In this document: piece by piece, positions 22,618-36,433 of the stretch
Layout of the letters: every line of letters starts with the position of its first letter
Numbering within the stretch: position 1 is the stretch's first letter
Assembly (NCBI GenBank): GCA_949318235.1
Contig: CASGGR010000026.1
Span: 169,001-233,000, forward strand
DNA length: 64,000 bases
From: Ecdyonurus torrentis
Lineage: Eukaryota; Arthropoda; Insecta; Ephemeroptera; Heptageniidae
Reading direction: 5' to 3'
Position numbers and translations under genes: made by a program
The notes under the pieces: model-generated
Told to the model about the DNA's origin: nothing
Databases searched by the model: none
Seen by the model: only the letters and a program-made list of their open reading frames with translations

Positions 22618-24586
22618 TGGGACAATATTCACCATCATATCTTGCATCTTCTTCAAATAGATCTGTTGCAATCAAGTTCTCAACTATTACAGGATGCAGC
22701 ATATCTTCATCTCGTTCTCCAGCCAGGGAAACAGCTAAAAACAATAGAATAAACAAATGAAAACAAATAAATTGGAAATAGAAACAAATTAAATAAAAAT
22801 TCCCTTGCATACTTGAGATTCTAATTTGAACTAATAATGGAGTAAGGTGCCAACGTCGGCTATTATACTCAAACTGTTACCATCAAAAATAGCTGAAATT
22901 TTGCATAATGATCACTACGGCTTTAGACAATTTCAAATATATAAAAACTTTGGTGGTTACAATGCAAATTATTTTTATATGTTTTTTTTGTTTTTGTTTT
23001 TAAAAAAAAATTATTATTATTTTTTTTTGTGATGTTAAGCCCATAAGGCACAATGTAATTTTATTTTTTATTTTTATTTCTGGACAGTCAAACATCTTGA
23101 AATTGTTATCACAACTAGTTACATGTCACCCTTAGCTAGACAAAGACACTAAAATTAAACCCAAAACACTTATTATAACTGTTTTGATATTAGGTCGGTA
23201 CCCTACTCTGTCCTTAACAGCTTTGTTAATACTATTTGTAAACACTTTTCTCTGCTCCTAAAATGAAAATCAGCTATGGTTAATCAAATTGAAAGGGCAT
23301 ATTTTGGTGCAAGAGAAAATGCGGGTTACAATTTAGTAAGCAGCATTAATGCTCTCATAAATATTGCTTTTTAAAATTATAAAAAAAAAATTTGTTTTCT
23401 TAAATTAGCCAATAATATTGAGTGATCAAACCTGGCATTGACTTTAACATAAATGCATTGCTATATATAGTTACTATATTGGAGCTGGTTTGGCTGAGTA
23501 CGTAAATGCAGCTGACTCGCCACTCTGTACTCCTCACCAAGGAGTATGTATGATAATTGTACTAGCTATCGGCAGCTTAAAGCTCTTGTCAACTTACTTT
23601 TTTATTATATAGAATACTAGATTGATAATTACCATATCTTATCATCCATGAATTTGACACCAACACGTTGATTATATAAGTATTTTTATTTATTTTCTTT
23701 TTGACTGTTATTTCACGTATCTGACGTCACAATGCATCAATGGGGTCGTGATAGGGGTAAAGAACTTGAGGGAGGGGGTTATATTTATCACGTTACCAGA
23801 GCGGTGACTGTGATTGGTGGCGGTACATTGTGACATACGTGATATAACAGTTAAAAAGAAAATAAATACAAAATCAACACGTTGATAGTGTCTAATTCAT
23901 GAATAATAAGGTATGGTAATTATCAATCTAGTATTCTAAATGATAAAAAAGTTAGTTGATAAGGGCTTTAAGGGTCTTAAGGTTGAAATTCCTATAGTAT
24001 TGTTGAGCAAAGCAGCTAAACCGACACTGTCACGGTTATTGGCACCCCCTATTATGGGCAGTTTATCTCGGCCCCCTCTGGTGATAAGAGTTTGTAGATA
24101 CTGGTATGGCAAGTAGACGAAATTCTTAGATAGATTGGTTCTAGTTAGAATGTCGTAAACTTATTACTTTTGCCGTAAAAAGCGCCTGCCGAAAACTAGT
24201 GCAATTACCATACACTCCCTCCGAATAAATCTGACCGCAGCGTTCTTATCTCCAAATGTTAAATATATGAAGAAAATTTAACTCGTCCGGTCAGATTTGT
24301 TCGAGAAAGTGTACATGTTCAAGCCACTACTTAGTACGTGATGTGTGAGAGCAAAAGTATGTATGTATGGTACATATTTCAAGCGCGTGATAAAAAAAAT
24401 TAACAAAAAATCAACAAAGGTCCCAGCCCAAAAGCAAAGTTTGACTTAGGCTGATCGAGTAATGCAATGTTACACTCATTGATCCAGAGTTGCGTCACAA
24501 AGCACATACTCATCATACGGGTACATCTGGTATACATATATACTGGTTTGTATGTAATGGTCATGCCTGTGAGCACTGCAGTTGCT

Positions 24587-24639
<53 letters not shown>

Positions 24640-25239
24640 ATAATATTTTGTAACGGCGCTTCTTTTTCTATATTCAGACTGATATGGCAAATATATACAT
24701 AGCAACAGATTAAATGGAAAATATATTAGCGCAATCGTGTGTATATACATACAATATGACAGCTAGAGCACAACAACATGGATATATGTACGTTACTGAC
24801 ATACATATACGAATGATATGTATGCATATAAATGTATGTACATACAACACATATATATGTATATGTAAATACATACATCAACTCACCGTAATGAGACATG
24901 TTATTTGCAGTTTAGGGTCTTTGTTTTAATAAAGACTTTAACACTGGATTTACTAATACAAAATTAATTAATATTGCAGATGCTATCTTTTATATAATCT
25001 TTGATTCGTACATATGTATCACAGATCACAGAGCACAGCTTACCAGTAGTAGTCGTTTCCAGAATATCCCTAAATACTAAATCTTGCAAGCTAAATTGCA
25101 GGTCAGGATTATTTTCAAGTTCTGCATTAAAAGTTTTTTTAAGTTCAGCGTTTTCTTGTATAGCTTTCATAAGCCGATGTCTCGACATTCTAGAGTTACC
25201 CTTATATCTTTTCCGATTGATCGGATCGTTGTTAGCCAT
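21551..25239 (-). CDS. Multi-exon gene of unknown function, 5' exons
   Basis: Exon 1, 25239-25044, has a good start context (AAGATGGCT) and encodes MANNDPINRKRYKGNSRM onward, 65 codons. It ends in phase 1 before GTAAGC. Exon 2, 22734-22633 (VSLAGERDEDMLHPVIVENL...), follows a TTTTTAG acceptor and ends before GTGAAT. Exon 3, 22437-22361 (EYQFHIVGSDQWLYLKMQP...), ends before GTAAGA. All joins 1-2-3 are in phase. Exon candidates at 22033-21947 (VENACAVVAEKSNAGTT...) and 21615-21551 (NVKSPSERNEVKNVLNGN) have good splice sites, but their phases do not follow directly, so an exon or a base is missing. No domain recognised. MITEs and a (GA)n array occupy the introns. Confidence 0.6.
22567..22614. 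repeat. (GA)n microsatellite
   Basis: AG run of about 45 bases, directly downstream of an exon donor on the minus strand, so it is intronic. Confidence 0.95.
23567..23978. mobile_element. MITE with ~150-bp inverted repeats and TTAA ends
   Basis: The left end, TTAAAGCTCTTGTCAACT, is mirrored by the right end, whose reverse complement is TTAAAGCCCTTATCAACT. Pairing continues through TAGAATACTAGATTGATAAT and TCAACACGTTGAT. The central loop (about 23730-23840) is G-rich. TTAA at both ends fits piggyBac- or Kolobok-type targeting. Confidence 0.75.
24204..24313. mobile_element. Short MITE (ACACT...AGTGT ends)
   Basis: CCGAATAAATCTGACCG at 24220 is mirrored by CCGGTCAGATTTGTTCGAG at 24288, and ends ACACTCCC/GAAAGTGT flank them. 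One arm of the same family occurs inverted at 29060-29119. Confidence 0.6.
24590..24637. repeat. (CA)n microsatellite
   Basis: CA run of about 45 bases within intron 1 of the minus-strand gene. Confidence 0.95.
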
Positions 25240-25936
25240 CTTATTCCCACTTTTTTTTAAGTTAATGGATATGAAACTCTAAAATTGATAAAAAAAAGAA
25301 ACTCAATCAAAATTTTAAAAGCTCAAATGACACTGCTAAAACGTTAACACACGACAAATTGCACTAATAACCAAAAATTCCAACATGTTTATGATCTACA
25401 CACCATGCAGATGCAGACATTTTGGTTTTTTCGAAGCGTGAACGGAAACGGAAACAATGTTGCGCATGAAATAACGCGCGAAGTTATATAAAATTTTTCA
25501 ACAACTACTACAATTATTAAAAGTTATGATAGTTAAACTACTTTTTATTTATAATGAGTATAGTAGTTTCTGTCTTATTTCAAGTACAACGCTAACATAA
25601 CTAATTATAAACTTTTCAAGAGCTATTGTACTAATAAAAGACTTTAACTTGATTTTCAGACCGCTCCATAATGGATGCTCATTTGACTTATATAGTTGAT
25701 ATTTCCAAGTTATAACGGGATCGTTTAAACTTTTCAAGGAGTCACGTGTCGCGTGTGGAAACGAAAATACATTTTTGTAGTTATTGTTACGATTATATAT
25801 TGAGTGAATGTTGAACTTTAGACTGCATCAGAATTAGCGTTACTTTTGTTTTAGTGATTTGTTGTTATAAAAATAGAATTAAGAACTATCCGTGCAAAGG
25901 AAAATAAGTAAAACAAAACAAAAGATTAATCGCGCG
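25240..25936. promoter_or_regulatory. Likely bidirectional promoter region
   Basis: A 697-bp gap separates two divergent start codons with good contexts (25239 minus, 25937 plus). It is less AT-biased around 25430-25470 and 25740-25770 and has no clear TATA box. The promoter role is inferred from the divergent layout. Confidence 0.4.
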
Positions 25937-26198
25937 ATGGAGAGCAGTAAACCCGCCCTCGGTAGACCCAAAGGAAGCAAGAATAAAAAGCCAAATGAAG
26001 CTAAGAGTTGTGACCGCCGAGGAAAGCGAGACATTAAAGTAAGCTGTTCAGCAAGACGAGTTGACTCTGGTCTGGACGTTGTGTGGGACAATATTAATGA
26101 CTACGTGCCTCGAAAACAACAACAACAAGGGAAACTTGTGTTGGTCGACTACGACAATGACGGAGTGCCCGAGACTTACGAAATAATTACAATTGGAG
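25937..26198 (+). CDS. First exon with AT-hook, likely nuclear protein
   Basis: ATG 25937 (context GCGATGG) opens MESSKPALGRPKGSKNKK, where GRPKGSKNKK is a good AT-hook, a minor-groove DNA-binding motif. The rest is hydrophilic, with YVPRKQQQQGK and a closing DYDNDGVPETYEIITIG. The exon ends in phase 1 at GGAG|GTGAGT. The next exon could be 27901 (giving a Gly-to-Asp join) or 31865, both of which accept phase 1. It may be an alternative first exon of the BEN locus or the first exon of a separate gene. The splice donor and composition make it a credible coding exon. Confidence 0.6.
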
Positions 26199-27282
26199 GT
26201 GAGTAAAAGATAAATGTAATATGCATTTTGTATGTTATTATAGATTTTTATGAAAATTCATTTATCAAGTAAATCTTCGTATATAAAATTAACCTAAAAT
26301 TAACAACAACAAAAAGCTGGGTTTATAAAACGATACTGTGTACAAAAAATGGCGCCTATAGTTGGGTATGTAGGTGGCTATTGGTATTATTGCGCCAAGA
26401 AGTCATTTTCCGCCATTACTGTTTCTGTACAGAATTCACTTGTTCAAGAAGGACGCGTGTATGTGTGTGCTGGTGTGTTGTACATTGTAATATAACAGCT
26501 ACATAGCTTTACCTTAACTTATCAAAGGTTTTCTGCAGTTAAAAATACAAAAGTTATTATTTTGGATTTAAAAATTATTCGATTTAAATCTAATATATAA
26601 AAGAGGACTTTACATATTAGATATAACGTATCCGAGTATAGCAGTTTTGAAAATGGCATGTTCTAAGGAGTTGGACAAATATGTACTATTTATGTACGAT
26701 AACTGTGATAAAACACTGATATACCAGGCCGTAGATATTCCTAGTTTTAATCCATCAAAACCGGATTTTTTACTGCCATACTTTGGGCCCCTTATAGCAA
26801 TGGACAGAAATCCCGGAAAGGCGTATTGTTATCGAGGACGAGTGATTGCATTGGAAGGTATATATACCGCCAATTTCTTTTATTTTTTATTATTATTTTT
26901 TTTTTTCATGGCACTATCAGTATTAAATTATTTATATAAAAAAACGATAAGGAAGTATGGTATAGACCCCCTTACACGTCCTTGCGCTTTGTCGCCATGT
27001 TTGTGGTGCCTAATGCATTGTCCAGCATAGAAGGAAACATCTCCTAATTTGTCACATTAAAAGAGTATATTTTAACAGAACGAAATTTTCTCATATTCAT
27101 GTAATTATAGTAGCTAGAAAGAAATGCTTTGATTTAGGTTTGAAGCTTCTTTTGCTAATTAAAAACAAATTACTGCGTTTTCCTATGCTGGCCTATATGT
27201 ATTCCTGACCAACAAAATAGGGGCTCTTAAATTAAGAGTGCAACCGGTCTACATTATATAAAAAAGATAATAATTAAATGTG

Positions 27283-27492
<210 letters not shown>

Positions 27493-27900
27493 ACATATAT
27501 ACCATTACCAAAATAAGAAGAGCGGTTATTACAACCGGATGCACCCCCTTTTCTCGGATTCTAATCAAGTTATATAGGTATAAAATTAAACATACGTATT
27601 GACTTTAATATTATATTGAACACCTGTAAACTTTTGGTGTTTACATGGGGAAACTCAAGCGAGAAAAAGGGGTGCAATCGTTTTTAAAAATCTCTGATTT
27701 TATTTGGGCTAGGGTGTATAAATATTCGACATCCCCACTCTTAAAATCATGAATTATTATAATTGTCTTTTTTTTCTTTTTGGTGTCTTGTAAAAATAAA
27801 AAAATATTTTAGTTTTCATCAGTAATTATAATAAAGTAGCAACCAATTACGATATCAATAATCAGAAAGTAATAAATTTTATTGTAAAATTTGTTCTCAG

Positions 27901-28402
27901 ATGGGATTGATAAAATAATTAAATACCAGCATGATTACCATCTTAAGTCAATTCAAGCATCATCATCTGATGATCAATATAAATCATTGCCTCAAATATC
28001 TACTAACATTGGAGACGTCTCTCCAAATACTAGGCAACTATTAATTGATGACATGCTTGCAACACATGCCCAAGATCAGGACTTTGGTTATGAGTATGAC
28101 CATATCAAACATGTCCATATTGACACTACCTCTTTGCATAGTGCTGAGAGCGCTGAGTTAGTAGACAACAATTACTCAACTCCAAAACGGCCAAGCATAG
28201 GAAATTGTCATAAAAAAAAAAGTTCCTGAAGGGCCAAAGAAGATGTCTTTTTTCTCGGGACCCAAGTACAGCACAATCGGACAGTCCTCTATTGAAATCA
28301 CCAGTAATTTTAAATTTTGAAACTCCCCCTGGTTACTGATATTCACCACATAACATAATCATTCCTAGTGATGAATCGAATTCTGAAGATGAAAGTTTAT
28401 AG
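27901..28402 (+). CDS. Alternative terminal exon of the BEN/AT-hook locus
   Basis: After the acceptor TTGTTCTCAG, the frame DGIDKIIKYQHDYHLKSIQ continues for about 110 codons, breaks at a run of ten A (28211-28220), and resumes as CLFSRDPSTAQSDSPLLKS to an acidic end, SNSEDESL, with stop at 28400-28402. There is also an in-frame TGA in PPGY*YSPHN. It accepts phase 1, so it can follow exon A or the AT-hook exon. It has no donor, so it would be a last exon. The acidic, Ser-rich tail suggests a nuclear or regulatory protein; function unknown. Confidence 0.5.
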
Positions 28403-29950
28403 TTGCTTTATTTCATTTGTAATAATATGCTTTACCTATATAACACTGAATGTACTTACTTTTTACGTTAATTTTTTGTGTATGTACAACTCTTTAGATT
28501 TACTAACTGAGATCTGAAATGAAGTCAACCAAGGGGGGAGGGGGAGGGGGAATGAAAATTTGGGGTGAAATGTAAACCCCAATCATGTGCCAGATTTCAC
28601 TTTTCTCTATCTCAATATAGACACAGAGCAATTTGAAAGCGGGTCTGCATGTTTGGCTTTTATAATTTCACCCCGGTTGACTGCATTAAGTATTATTTTT
28701 GGTAAAATATGCATCCCAATAAACCACAAATTTTACACATCAAGTGAACTGCATGCAAGCACTTGTCCGCTTTAAGAACGCCACTACCAATGAGGTCATC
28801 TGAAAGCTGGAAGTGAAATATTCTTCATTAACATTAAAGTACTTGCTACACATGGACCACATATGTGAAAAATCTTTGGTATACTGGAATGCATATTTAT
28901 AAATTGTTCCTAAATTATATGTTTATATAAATTCTTCGTTGAGATTATTTAATTTTAAATTATAATCACCCCATTTTTTTTTAATTGTACGTTATTTGGA
29001 ATTACGTTTTGGTTATTATACCTTTTATAATGAAATATGTACAAATCCCATATTTTTAACATTTGGAGAGATTAACGCTTTTATTCGGTCAGATTTATTC
29101 AGGGATTCTCGAGGAGTGTTTATTCATGATTAATATATATTGTAGATTTGATCAGTTATATTTTAATGTAAATAATAATAATATTTAATATATATGACAA
29201 ACATATTATACATTCATGTCCTTTATAAATAGTACGTACACGCGTTTTATTAGATATGAAATGAGCAATAATATATGGACCGTGTTATAAAATTGTCAAC
29301 TATAATGAAACATCCATAGCAGATCAGCATACATTTAAAAAATGTAAACCCACCATGCACACACAACAATATTATATGACATATTGGTATGTATATGCAT
29401 TTATGACAGTATATTTTATAGTATATATATTATAGTTACTGTCCTACATTTATGTATTATATTTATGACATAACATGCCCAACTTTAATTTTGTAAATCA
29501 ATACTATTACAATTTAAAACCTGTGAAATATGATTGAAACAAAAAAAAATAAAATACTAGCCTATTATACTAGGGTCTATAATATATATTCCTGTTATCG
29601 CTATATATATTATGCATTCCGGTTAAAGTCAACGCCATGTTGGATCACTCAATAACATTGGTGGCATAGGAAAATAACTTATTTTACCATGCATTTAAAA
29701 AAAAAACTAAGCATATGTACCAAATTTTTTAGAGCATTGATGCTGTAAAGGTTGAATTAGTTGCTCAAAAGAATGTGAGAAAAATAATTATAACAATAAC
29801 TAAAACATCAACAGATTTTCCAAAGATAATTGCCTATATGTATAAAACCGCCTAAAAAGAAGTTTTTCCTAAGCTAAGCAATGTTTTTCACTACTCCAGT
29901 ATGGCCTCCAAGTGCATTAAATAATACGTCATCAGCATTCACCCTATATG
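28403..29950. other. Large intron or intergenic DNA
   Basis: Mostly AT-rich. It holds a G-rich tract at 28532-28552 and one arm of the 24204 MITE family at 29060-29119 (reverse complement GAATAAATCTGACCG). No open frame with splice sites. Confidence 0.45.
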
Positions 29951-30664
29951 TACAGCTCTGGCCAAAAGTTTGAGAACGATATGAAAGTGATCGGGCAAAA
30001 CAGATGAGTCATCAATGCAGGTTCCTTTTTTCCTGACTATATCGATAGTATGTGAATCTTTCCCCTCACCTCCTCCTTTAAGTTTGTCTATCTGTTGTGT
30101 CTAGTTTTGTTATCATGTTTTTCGATCAAACAATCACTCAGAATGTTGTGATTTCTATTTTTATTTATGAGACTCACAAAATATTGTCTTCTTGAGTTTT
30201 ATTTTTATATAAACCTTACATGAAGCAAGGTATTTAAGCATAGTATTTAAGATATAGGCTTATTTTAAAAAAATTATAATTACATATTTCACTATTTTTT
30301 TTTAAATTGACATATTCATTAATTAAAATATTCAAGTTGCAAAGAATTGGATTCTTATATTCAATTTTATCATCTGTTGTTGTTTTCTTACCCCCCCCCC
30401 CCAAACAATCTTTCTTTTACGTCTTTTGCATTATAGAATAAAAGTTGTTTCATATTAATAATTAGTTAATGAATTATAGCAAACTATTAATGACACAAAT
30501 TATATATGAAAGTGATTGTTTGTAGAAATTAATTAATTAAAAAAAATCAAATAATGCAAAAAAAAAAAATAATATAATAATTATTATAAAATAAAAATAT
30601 AGGCCTGTCTATATGATATAGTATTTTTACCGAGGTTGATATTATACTTTAATATGAACTTTGC

Positions 30665-30699
<35 letters not shown>

Positions 30700-30962
30700 A
30701 AGAGACAGAACATTTTACAATATCAAATAGCTGGCATGCATAACAAAACTAAAATATTTTGTAGTCATCAAAAATATTGAAAAGCTAGAAAGGTGTATGC
30801 AGCAAGCAAGCAAGAGAAACGTTCGTCTGCTTGCTTGCTGCCGTGATAAATAATCGTAATCGCTATAGTGATATAGTCAGGAAAAAGGAAATTTGCTGGT
30901 TTACATGATTTGTGTTGCGGGTTGCATTTCATATCGTTCTCAAACTTTTGGCCAGAGCTGTA
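29951..30962. mobile_element. Non-autonomous Tc1-like element with TA target duplication
   Basis: CAGCTCTGGCCAAAAGTTTG at 29953 is mirrored by CAAACTTTTGGCCAGAGCTG ending at 30960, with TA directly outside both ends. Pairing continues through AGAACGATATGAAA, and a second paired block includes TTTCCTTTTTxCTGACTATA. This terminus is characteristic of Tc1-like transposons. About 1 kb long with no transposase frame, so it depends on a partner. It contains repeat R copy 2 and a poly-C tract at 30391. Confidence 0.85.
30365..30725. repeat. Dispersed repeat R, copy 2 (uninterrupted form)
   Basis: Contains the blocks attatagcaaactatt, aatgacacaaattatatatg, ataggcctgtctatatgat and aacaagagacagaacatttta, in the same order as the copies near 15840 and 38313. 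It lacks the insertions found in those two, so it shows the pre-insertion sites. Confidence 0.6.
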
Positions 30963-31864
30963 CATACCTTATTTCAAAGTTGAGGCACACAGCAGACATG
31001 CAGTACACACACACTGCAGCATCATTGGTATTGAACGTAAATGGCTCACTTCAGATATCATCATTCGTAGCTCAACACATGCAGGATTGTCTTCAACAAT
31101 TCACTTTTTTGAATACATTCTTTCTTTAAACATATTGTTGAATTGACGCTCATAAACCTGCATAAACCAGTATAAACCACATACATGCGATGAGCGCGCA
31201 GTTCAAGCACGAGATAAAAATGTTTTTAAAAGGGGCGTGAATGATCAGCTGATTTTTGTTTTTGTTGTTTGTTATTATTATTGTTATGTTTCCCTGTCAT
31301 TATGTTTAAGCGCAGCGTTCAAAGGTACACGATTTCAATATTTTTAATTTATATTTATAGGGTGTACATATACAGTATATATATATGTTGCGATTTTGAA
31401 GTCCGCGTCCTGTTGGATCACTATAAATACCATATACTACGAGCTATTTTTAAAAATATAATACCTTTTGCAAATAGATGTTATAGTTTATCGCGCGCGG
31501 GGAAACACGGGAGAGGAGCTATACGGTTCTCATAATTTGGTACTATAATTTTGTAGGAAAAAAAAAAAAAAAACATTTCTTTGAGGATTTTATATAATAC
31601 TCAACCGATAAATTTGGATGCGTGAGAAATGCTATAACATACGTATTTTATGATATAAATTTTGTGACAACTCTTTTTAAACCGGTATATAATCTCCATT
31701 CAAATAATAACTTGATTAGCAATGTGTTTGAGATGCATTGATGCTTTCTGCTGTTTTCTTTTCTGCAATACGAGCATAGTTTTTATATCATAGTACTATA
31801 AATTGTATACTTAATTGTATCATATACATTGTAATTGTGTAATTATATGTACAAATCATTGCAG
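30963..31864. other. Intron-like sequence of the BEN locus
   Basis: An 88-codon open frame at 31269-31535 has no splice support or recognisable domain. Poly-A occurs at 31558-31573. Nothing else identified. Confidence 0.4.
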
Positions 31865-32579
31865 GACGCAAGAAGCATTTGATTAAAAATGCTACTATCT
31901 CCAATGATAAAACTAAGAAGAGAAACAAAAGGAAGGTGCAGGATTCAGAAAACAAAACAAAAACAATCCAAGAAAAAAAAAAAAAAAAATTTTTTTTCGA
32001 CAAAACAGCCTTTGGCTCCAACAAAAACAAATGATGATGTTGCCAGTATGTTACCTATTCATGATTTTCATTGTATTGAAAAGGAACCATTAAGATCTAC
32101 AAATCATTTAATGTATCTGTCTTCAAGCTTTACTGCACAGGGTCATAATGAGAAACAAGTAATAGCTTCTCAAACAAAATCCATGTTAATTACCAGACCA
32201 ACGTATAAAAAGGATAAAAATAAATCAGTCAAGACCATATCTGCACCACCTGCTCCAACCTTAAGAGAGACTAACACACCTCCAGCCTGGTTAGAGGATA
32301 ACATCGAAGATGAAACATCGTCTGAACTAAAGTTGTCCTCTAGAATTTTGAAGCTTATGGATGCTCCTAGATTTATATCTGAACTAAATTCTTGCAGTAA
32401 GTGCATTTAAAAATTATCATACTATTTTTTTATCGTACCCTAAACACATTATTGCTTCATTCTTCTCGTTCACTTTTTATGGCACTCCACATTTCTATCC
32501 ATCATCCAAGTATTCATACCCTATCTTTTATCTCCTCATGTAATATCCTATGTATATCCTATATCATATATCTACTTTG

Positions 32580-33031
<452 letters not shown>

Positions 33032-33621
33032 CGTACATTCGTACATATACAAGAAATTTATATATTGTAATATGTTTGTTGCAGTAAATAGCAAAGATAT
33101 CTCCCAGGTACTCACAAAATATGTCGAGCATATGAAGCCTGGGATAGTAAAGCCCTGGACGATACCTTCCAAAGGAGAAGTATGTATGGTTTTTGTTATT
33201 TTTAATCTGTTGTACACATTATATTATATTTAAAGATTAGACTGCAAAAATTCAATTTGCTTATACAAATACCATAACCTAGCTATGAGCATTAATTAAA
33301 GTCATTGCGCAGTAAATTTTGCATATAAAAAAAACACCCTGCAAATAATTTTTTTAATTGAGGTTGTAATTTGTTAAACAAATTATTTTGGGTGGGATTC
33401 ATCAACAAGATAAGAGAGTTATTTTTTAAACTCTGTTAAGTATATTCACAACAATCAGAATTTTTTTAAAGTTATATATATATAACTCTGTACTATCTCG
33501 TGTTGATGAATCCCACCGATTAAGTTTTTCTACTTAAAGCATATAAAAGTATATAATATATTTCTCATTGAAATATATATATATATGGAATGATTGCAAT
33601 AGTTTTCTGGAAGAAAAAGAA

Positions 33622-33623
33622 GA

Positions 33624-33659
<36 letters not shown>
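33622..33659. repeat. (GA)n microsatellite
   Basis: GA run of about 38 bases in the intron between BEN exons D and E. Confidence 0.9.
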
Positions 33660-33660
<1 letters not shown>

Positions 33661-33915
33661 GGAGACAAAGTTGTTATATAATCCCCATGAGAGTATAATA
33701 TGTTAAATGAAGGTTCGCTTAATTAGCTCATGTCTTATATCATATAGTCTTGTAGCTTAATTTTTAGTTTATTGTGCAGTATACTATTTAATTTAGTTAT
33801 TTGTACTTTTTACTGGGCATAAAAATATTATTGTTATTGTTATAATTTTTTGTTTTATATAACAATGTACCAAAGGCAGTGAGGAATGTTATACATTATA
33901 ACTTTTTATTTGCAG

Positions 33916-34426
33916 ATACTATTGATAGATGGTCATCTAGTGTATATCAAAGAGAGCGAGCTGTCCAATGCTAAATTCAGGGCTGCAAAGGCAAAAGAGG
34001 GGTGTTAGAAAATGGAATTAGCGAAACACGTGTTTGAAGGCATCATAGGTAAAGATAACATAGGCAAGTTATCTGCATTTGGTAGCAGGCAGCCGAATGC
34101 TGTTGGTCATCAATTCATCAAAACTGTTGAAAGTAAGTAATGCCATTTTATTAACATGCTTGATATCTTTATTTGTGATTGTGCAATAATTTTATTAAAA
34201 GTGCAGTTCTTGTACTTTTAATTGCACACTTTTACTGAAGAGCAAGAAAACCTCAAAGCAGAATGTAAATAAATGTTATACTAGCGCGGCAAACTGTAAT
34301 GTATTTCTTTGTTGTTGTTTTTTCAGTGTTCTGTGAAGCTTCCTACCCTACAGAAACAAAGCTAACGTCTTACTCAAAGATATTCAATTCATGATCAGAG
34401 TATCATCGTAGGCGCTCTAATGATAA
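33916..34426 (+). pseudogene. BEN domain exons E and F
   Basis: The two exons flank a short intron (34133-34326) and encode ILLIDGHLVYIKESELSN, a basic linker, MELAKHVFEGIIGKDNIG, KLSAFGSRQPNAVGHQF and CEASYPTETKLTSYSKIF. The helix-rich L..HVF / KLSAFG / G...F pattern is the BEN signature as I know it. TAG at 34006-34008 replaces a probable Trp before KMELAK, and TGA at 34392-34394 probably replaces Arg or Trp after IFNS. Both are single-transition changes. Confidence 0.6.
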
Positions 34427-36096
34427 GTGAGTATAGAAACTAATTCTGAAATATGAGTAATATGATATTCGTTAATACTCTTTCTCTTGCTCCACAAAAA
34501 TGCGAAATTCCATTTAAGGTGGTGGGGGACCGACTTGGACCGGAAACCGCTAAAAGAAGAACTATTTATATCTTTTCCCAGTAATGTTTGGTACATGACT
34601 TAATTCCAATAAAACAAACACTTTAATTTTCAATTAAAATCAAGTAAATTTAAAATATAATAGTTTATACCAAAAAAAAATTTAATGATATTTTTAATTG
34701 TAAATAAGTTTTTAAATTGACTAAAATTTCCCGCTCAAAGTTAAATTTCCATATTTACATTTTAACTTTAAAGTGTAATAACTTAAATATTTGATCATGT
34801 CTTCACATGTTTGACATTACTAAATTTTCAAGTAATATTTCTTCTTTACTTAGTGTTATTATTATTATTCGCAAACGGTAGTGTGAGATATCAGTCGGTC
34901 ACCTACGTACCCCCTTAAATTGCTACTTTGTAGGATACGAGCCGATTTTTATTATTACTATTTTGAATTAAATTTAAGCTCCTGTACGTAAAAAAAAAAA
35001 AAAAAATGAAGGTTCAATTGCAGAAGTGTGTGATTTGAGCTGAAACTTTTTTGAATATAGAGAATTCTTTTGTAACTTGGAGCACAAAAAACAGAGTTTA
35101 TGAATTATGTCTCTCTCCTTTTTAAATATCTGATTTTGTGCCTTATATTTTATAGAAAATCTAATGATACCATTGCAGCTGTAACATCCGCTTCCACCGT
35201 GTCGAGTGAAATGGATGTTGCCAATCCTGCTATCTTGGAGATACAAAGCCCACCCTAGTCGCCTCCACCTCAGTTGCCTCCACCTCAGTCGCCTGCACCT
35301 CAGTCGCCTCACAAAGCTCAAGAACAACATGTGAAGTTTTCGGATGACGATGAGAGCTCTGATGAAAGTGAGGAGTTTGAATCTTCAGAAGAAGGTGGTG
35401 AAATGAATGACAGTGAAAGTGTTACATCTGCAGTTGATATTACAGTTAGCAAAAGTTCACCAACCCTCCCTGAATCACAACCTCCGCAATCACCATCATC
35501 ACCCCCTGCTCAAACACAACTAATTCAAGTACCCCCACAGCCGACCGATAATTATGTGAGTAAAGAAATGATGATGGAACTATTTCATGAATTTATGGGA
35601 AGGAAGGTTTATTCTTTTGCTCAACCTGCAGACACAAAAAATCCGATTGATACAATGCAATTTAATAACCATAATTCTTCTCATGAAAAATTCCAATGTT
35701 CAACCAATGGTCACCCCAGTAAAGGTGTCATTAAATATCATGAAAAATACCCCTATTCTACCTATGGTCACCCTAATAACGGTCCCAATTATTACAATCC
35801 CCAACCAACTTACCAACAAGAGCATGTCTACCACCAGAAAACATTGCCTTTAAACAATGCTCCATCCGCTTAAAGTCCAACAACTCCAGACTGCATGGAA
35901 TTGTATCCTCAGGTTTATAAAGAATATGAACATTCACAACACCAGTGGGAGCAAATGTAATTATTATTATTATTTTTTATTATTAAGAGAGTAAGGTTCT
36001 GACTGTGTCTGGAATACAAGTGTTAATTTTGGGTCTAAATTTGGTGTTATGTGTAGCCAAGAATCACACCTAGCCGTGATAAAAATTTCAACATGT

Positions 36097-36433
36097 TTAA
36101 AGGCATAGCACACCTTGAACAAAAAAGTTGTGTAAGATGTTAACAAACCTGAAAATATATACGTTGATTTGGCCGAAGATTTCTTTGATTTAATTTTGAT
36201 TGATTTCTAATTTATTTTCCATTCAGAATATGTCTCGGGCGGTCACTGACGTGTCACAGCTCGCCCGGTTTATGCACGCAAAATACAAGCGAGCGTGGCG
36301 TCAGTGACCGGCAGCGTCATTTTGTGTATGGAAAATAAATTGTAAATAAATGACTCCGGCCAAATCAACGTTGATTTTCAGGTTTGTTACGATATTACAC
36401 AACTTTTGTGTTCAAGGATTTCTACGCCTTTAA
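36097..36433. mobile_element. MITE with ~100-bp inverted repeats and TTAA ends
   Basis: The left end TTAAAGGCATAGCACACC is mirrored by the right end, reverse complement TTAAAGGCGTAGAAATCC. Pairing continues through CCTTGAACA, AAAGTTGTGTAA, AACAAACCTGAAAAT and GTTGATTTGGCCG. The loop contains CGTGTCACAGCTCGCCCGG and a CG-richer stretch. The TTAA ends resemble those of the 23567 MITE, but the termini differ. Confidence 0.75.
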
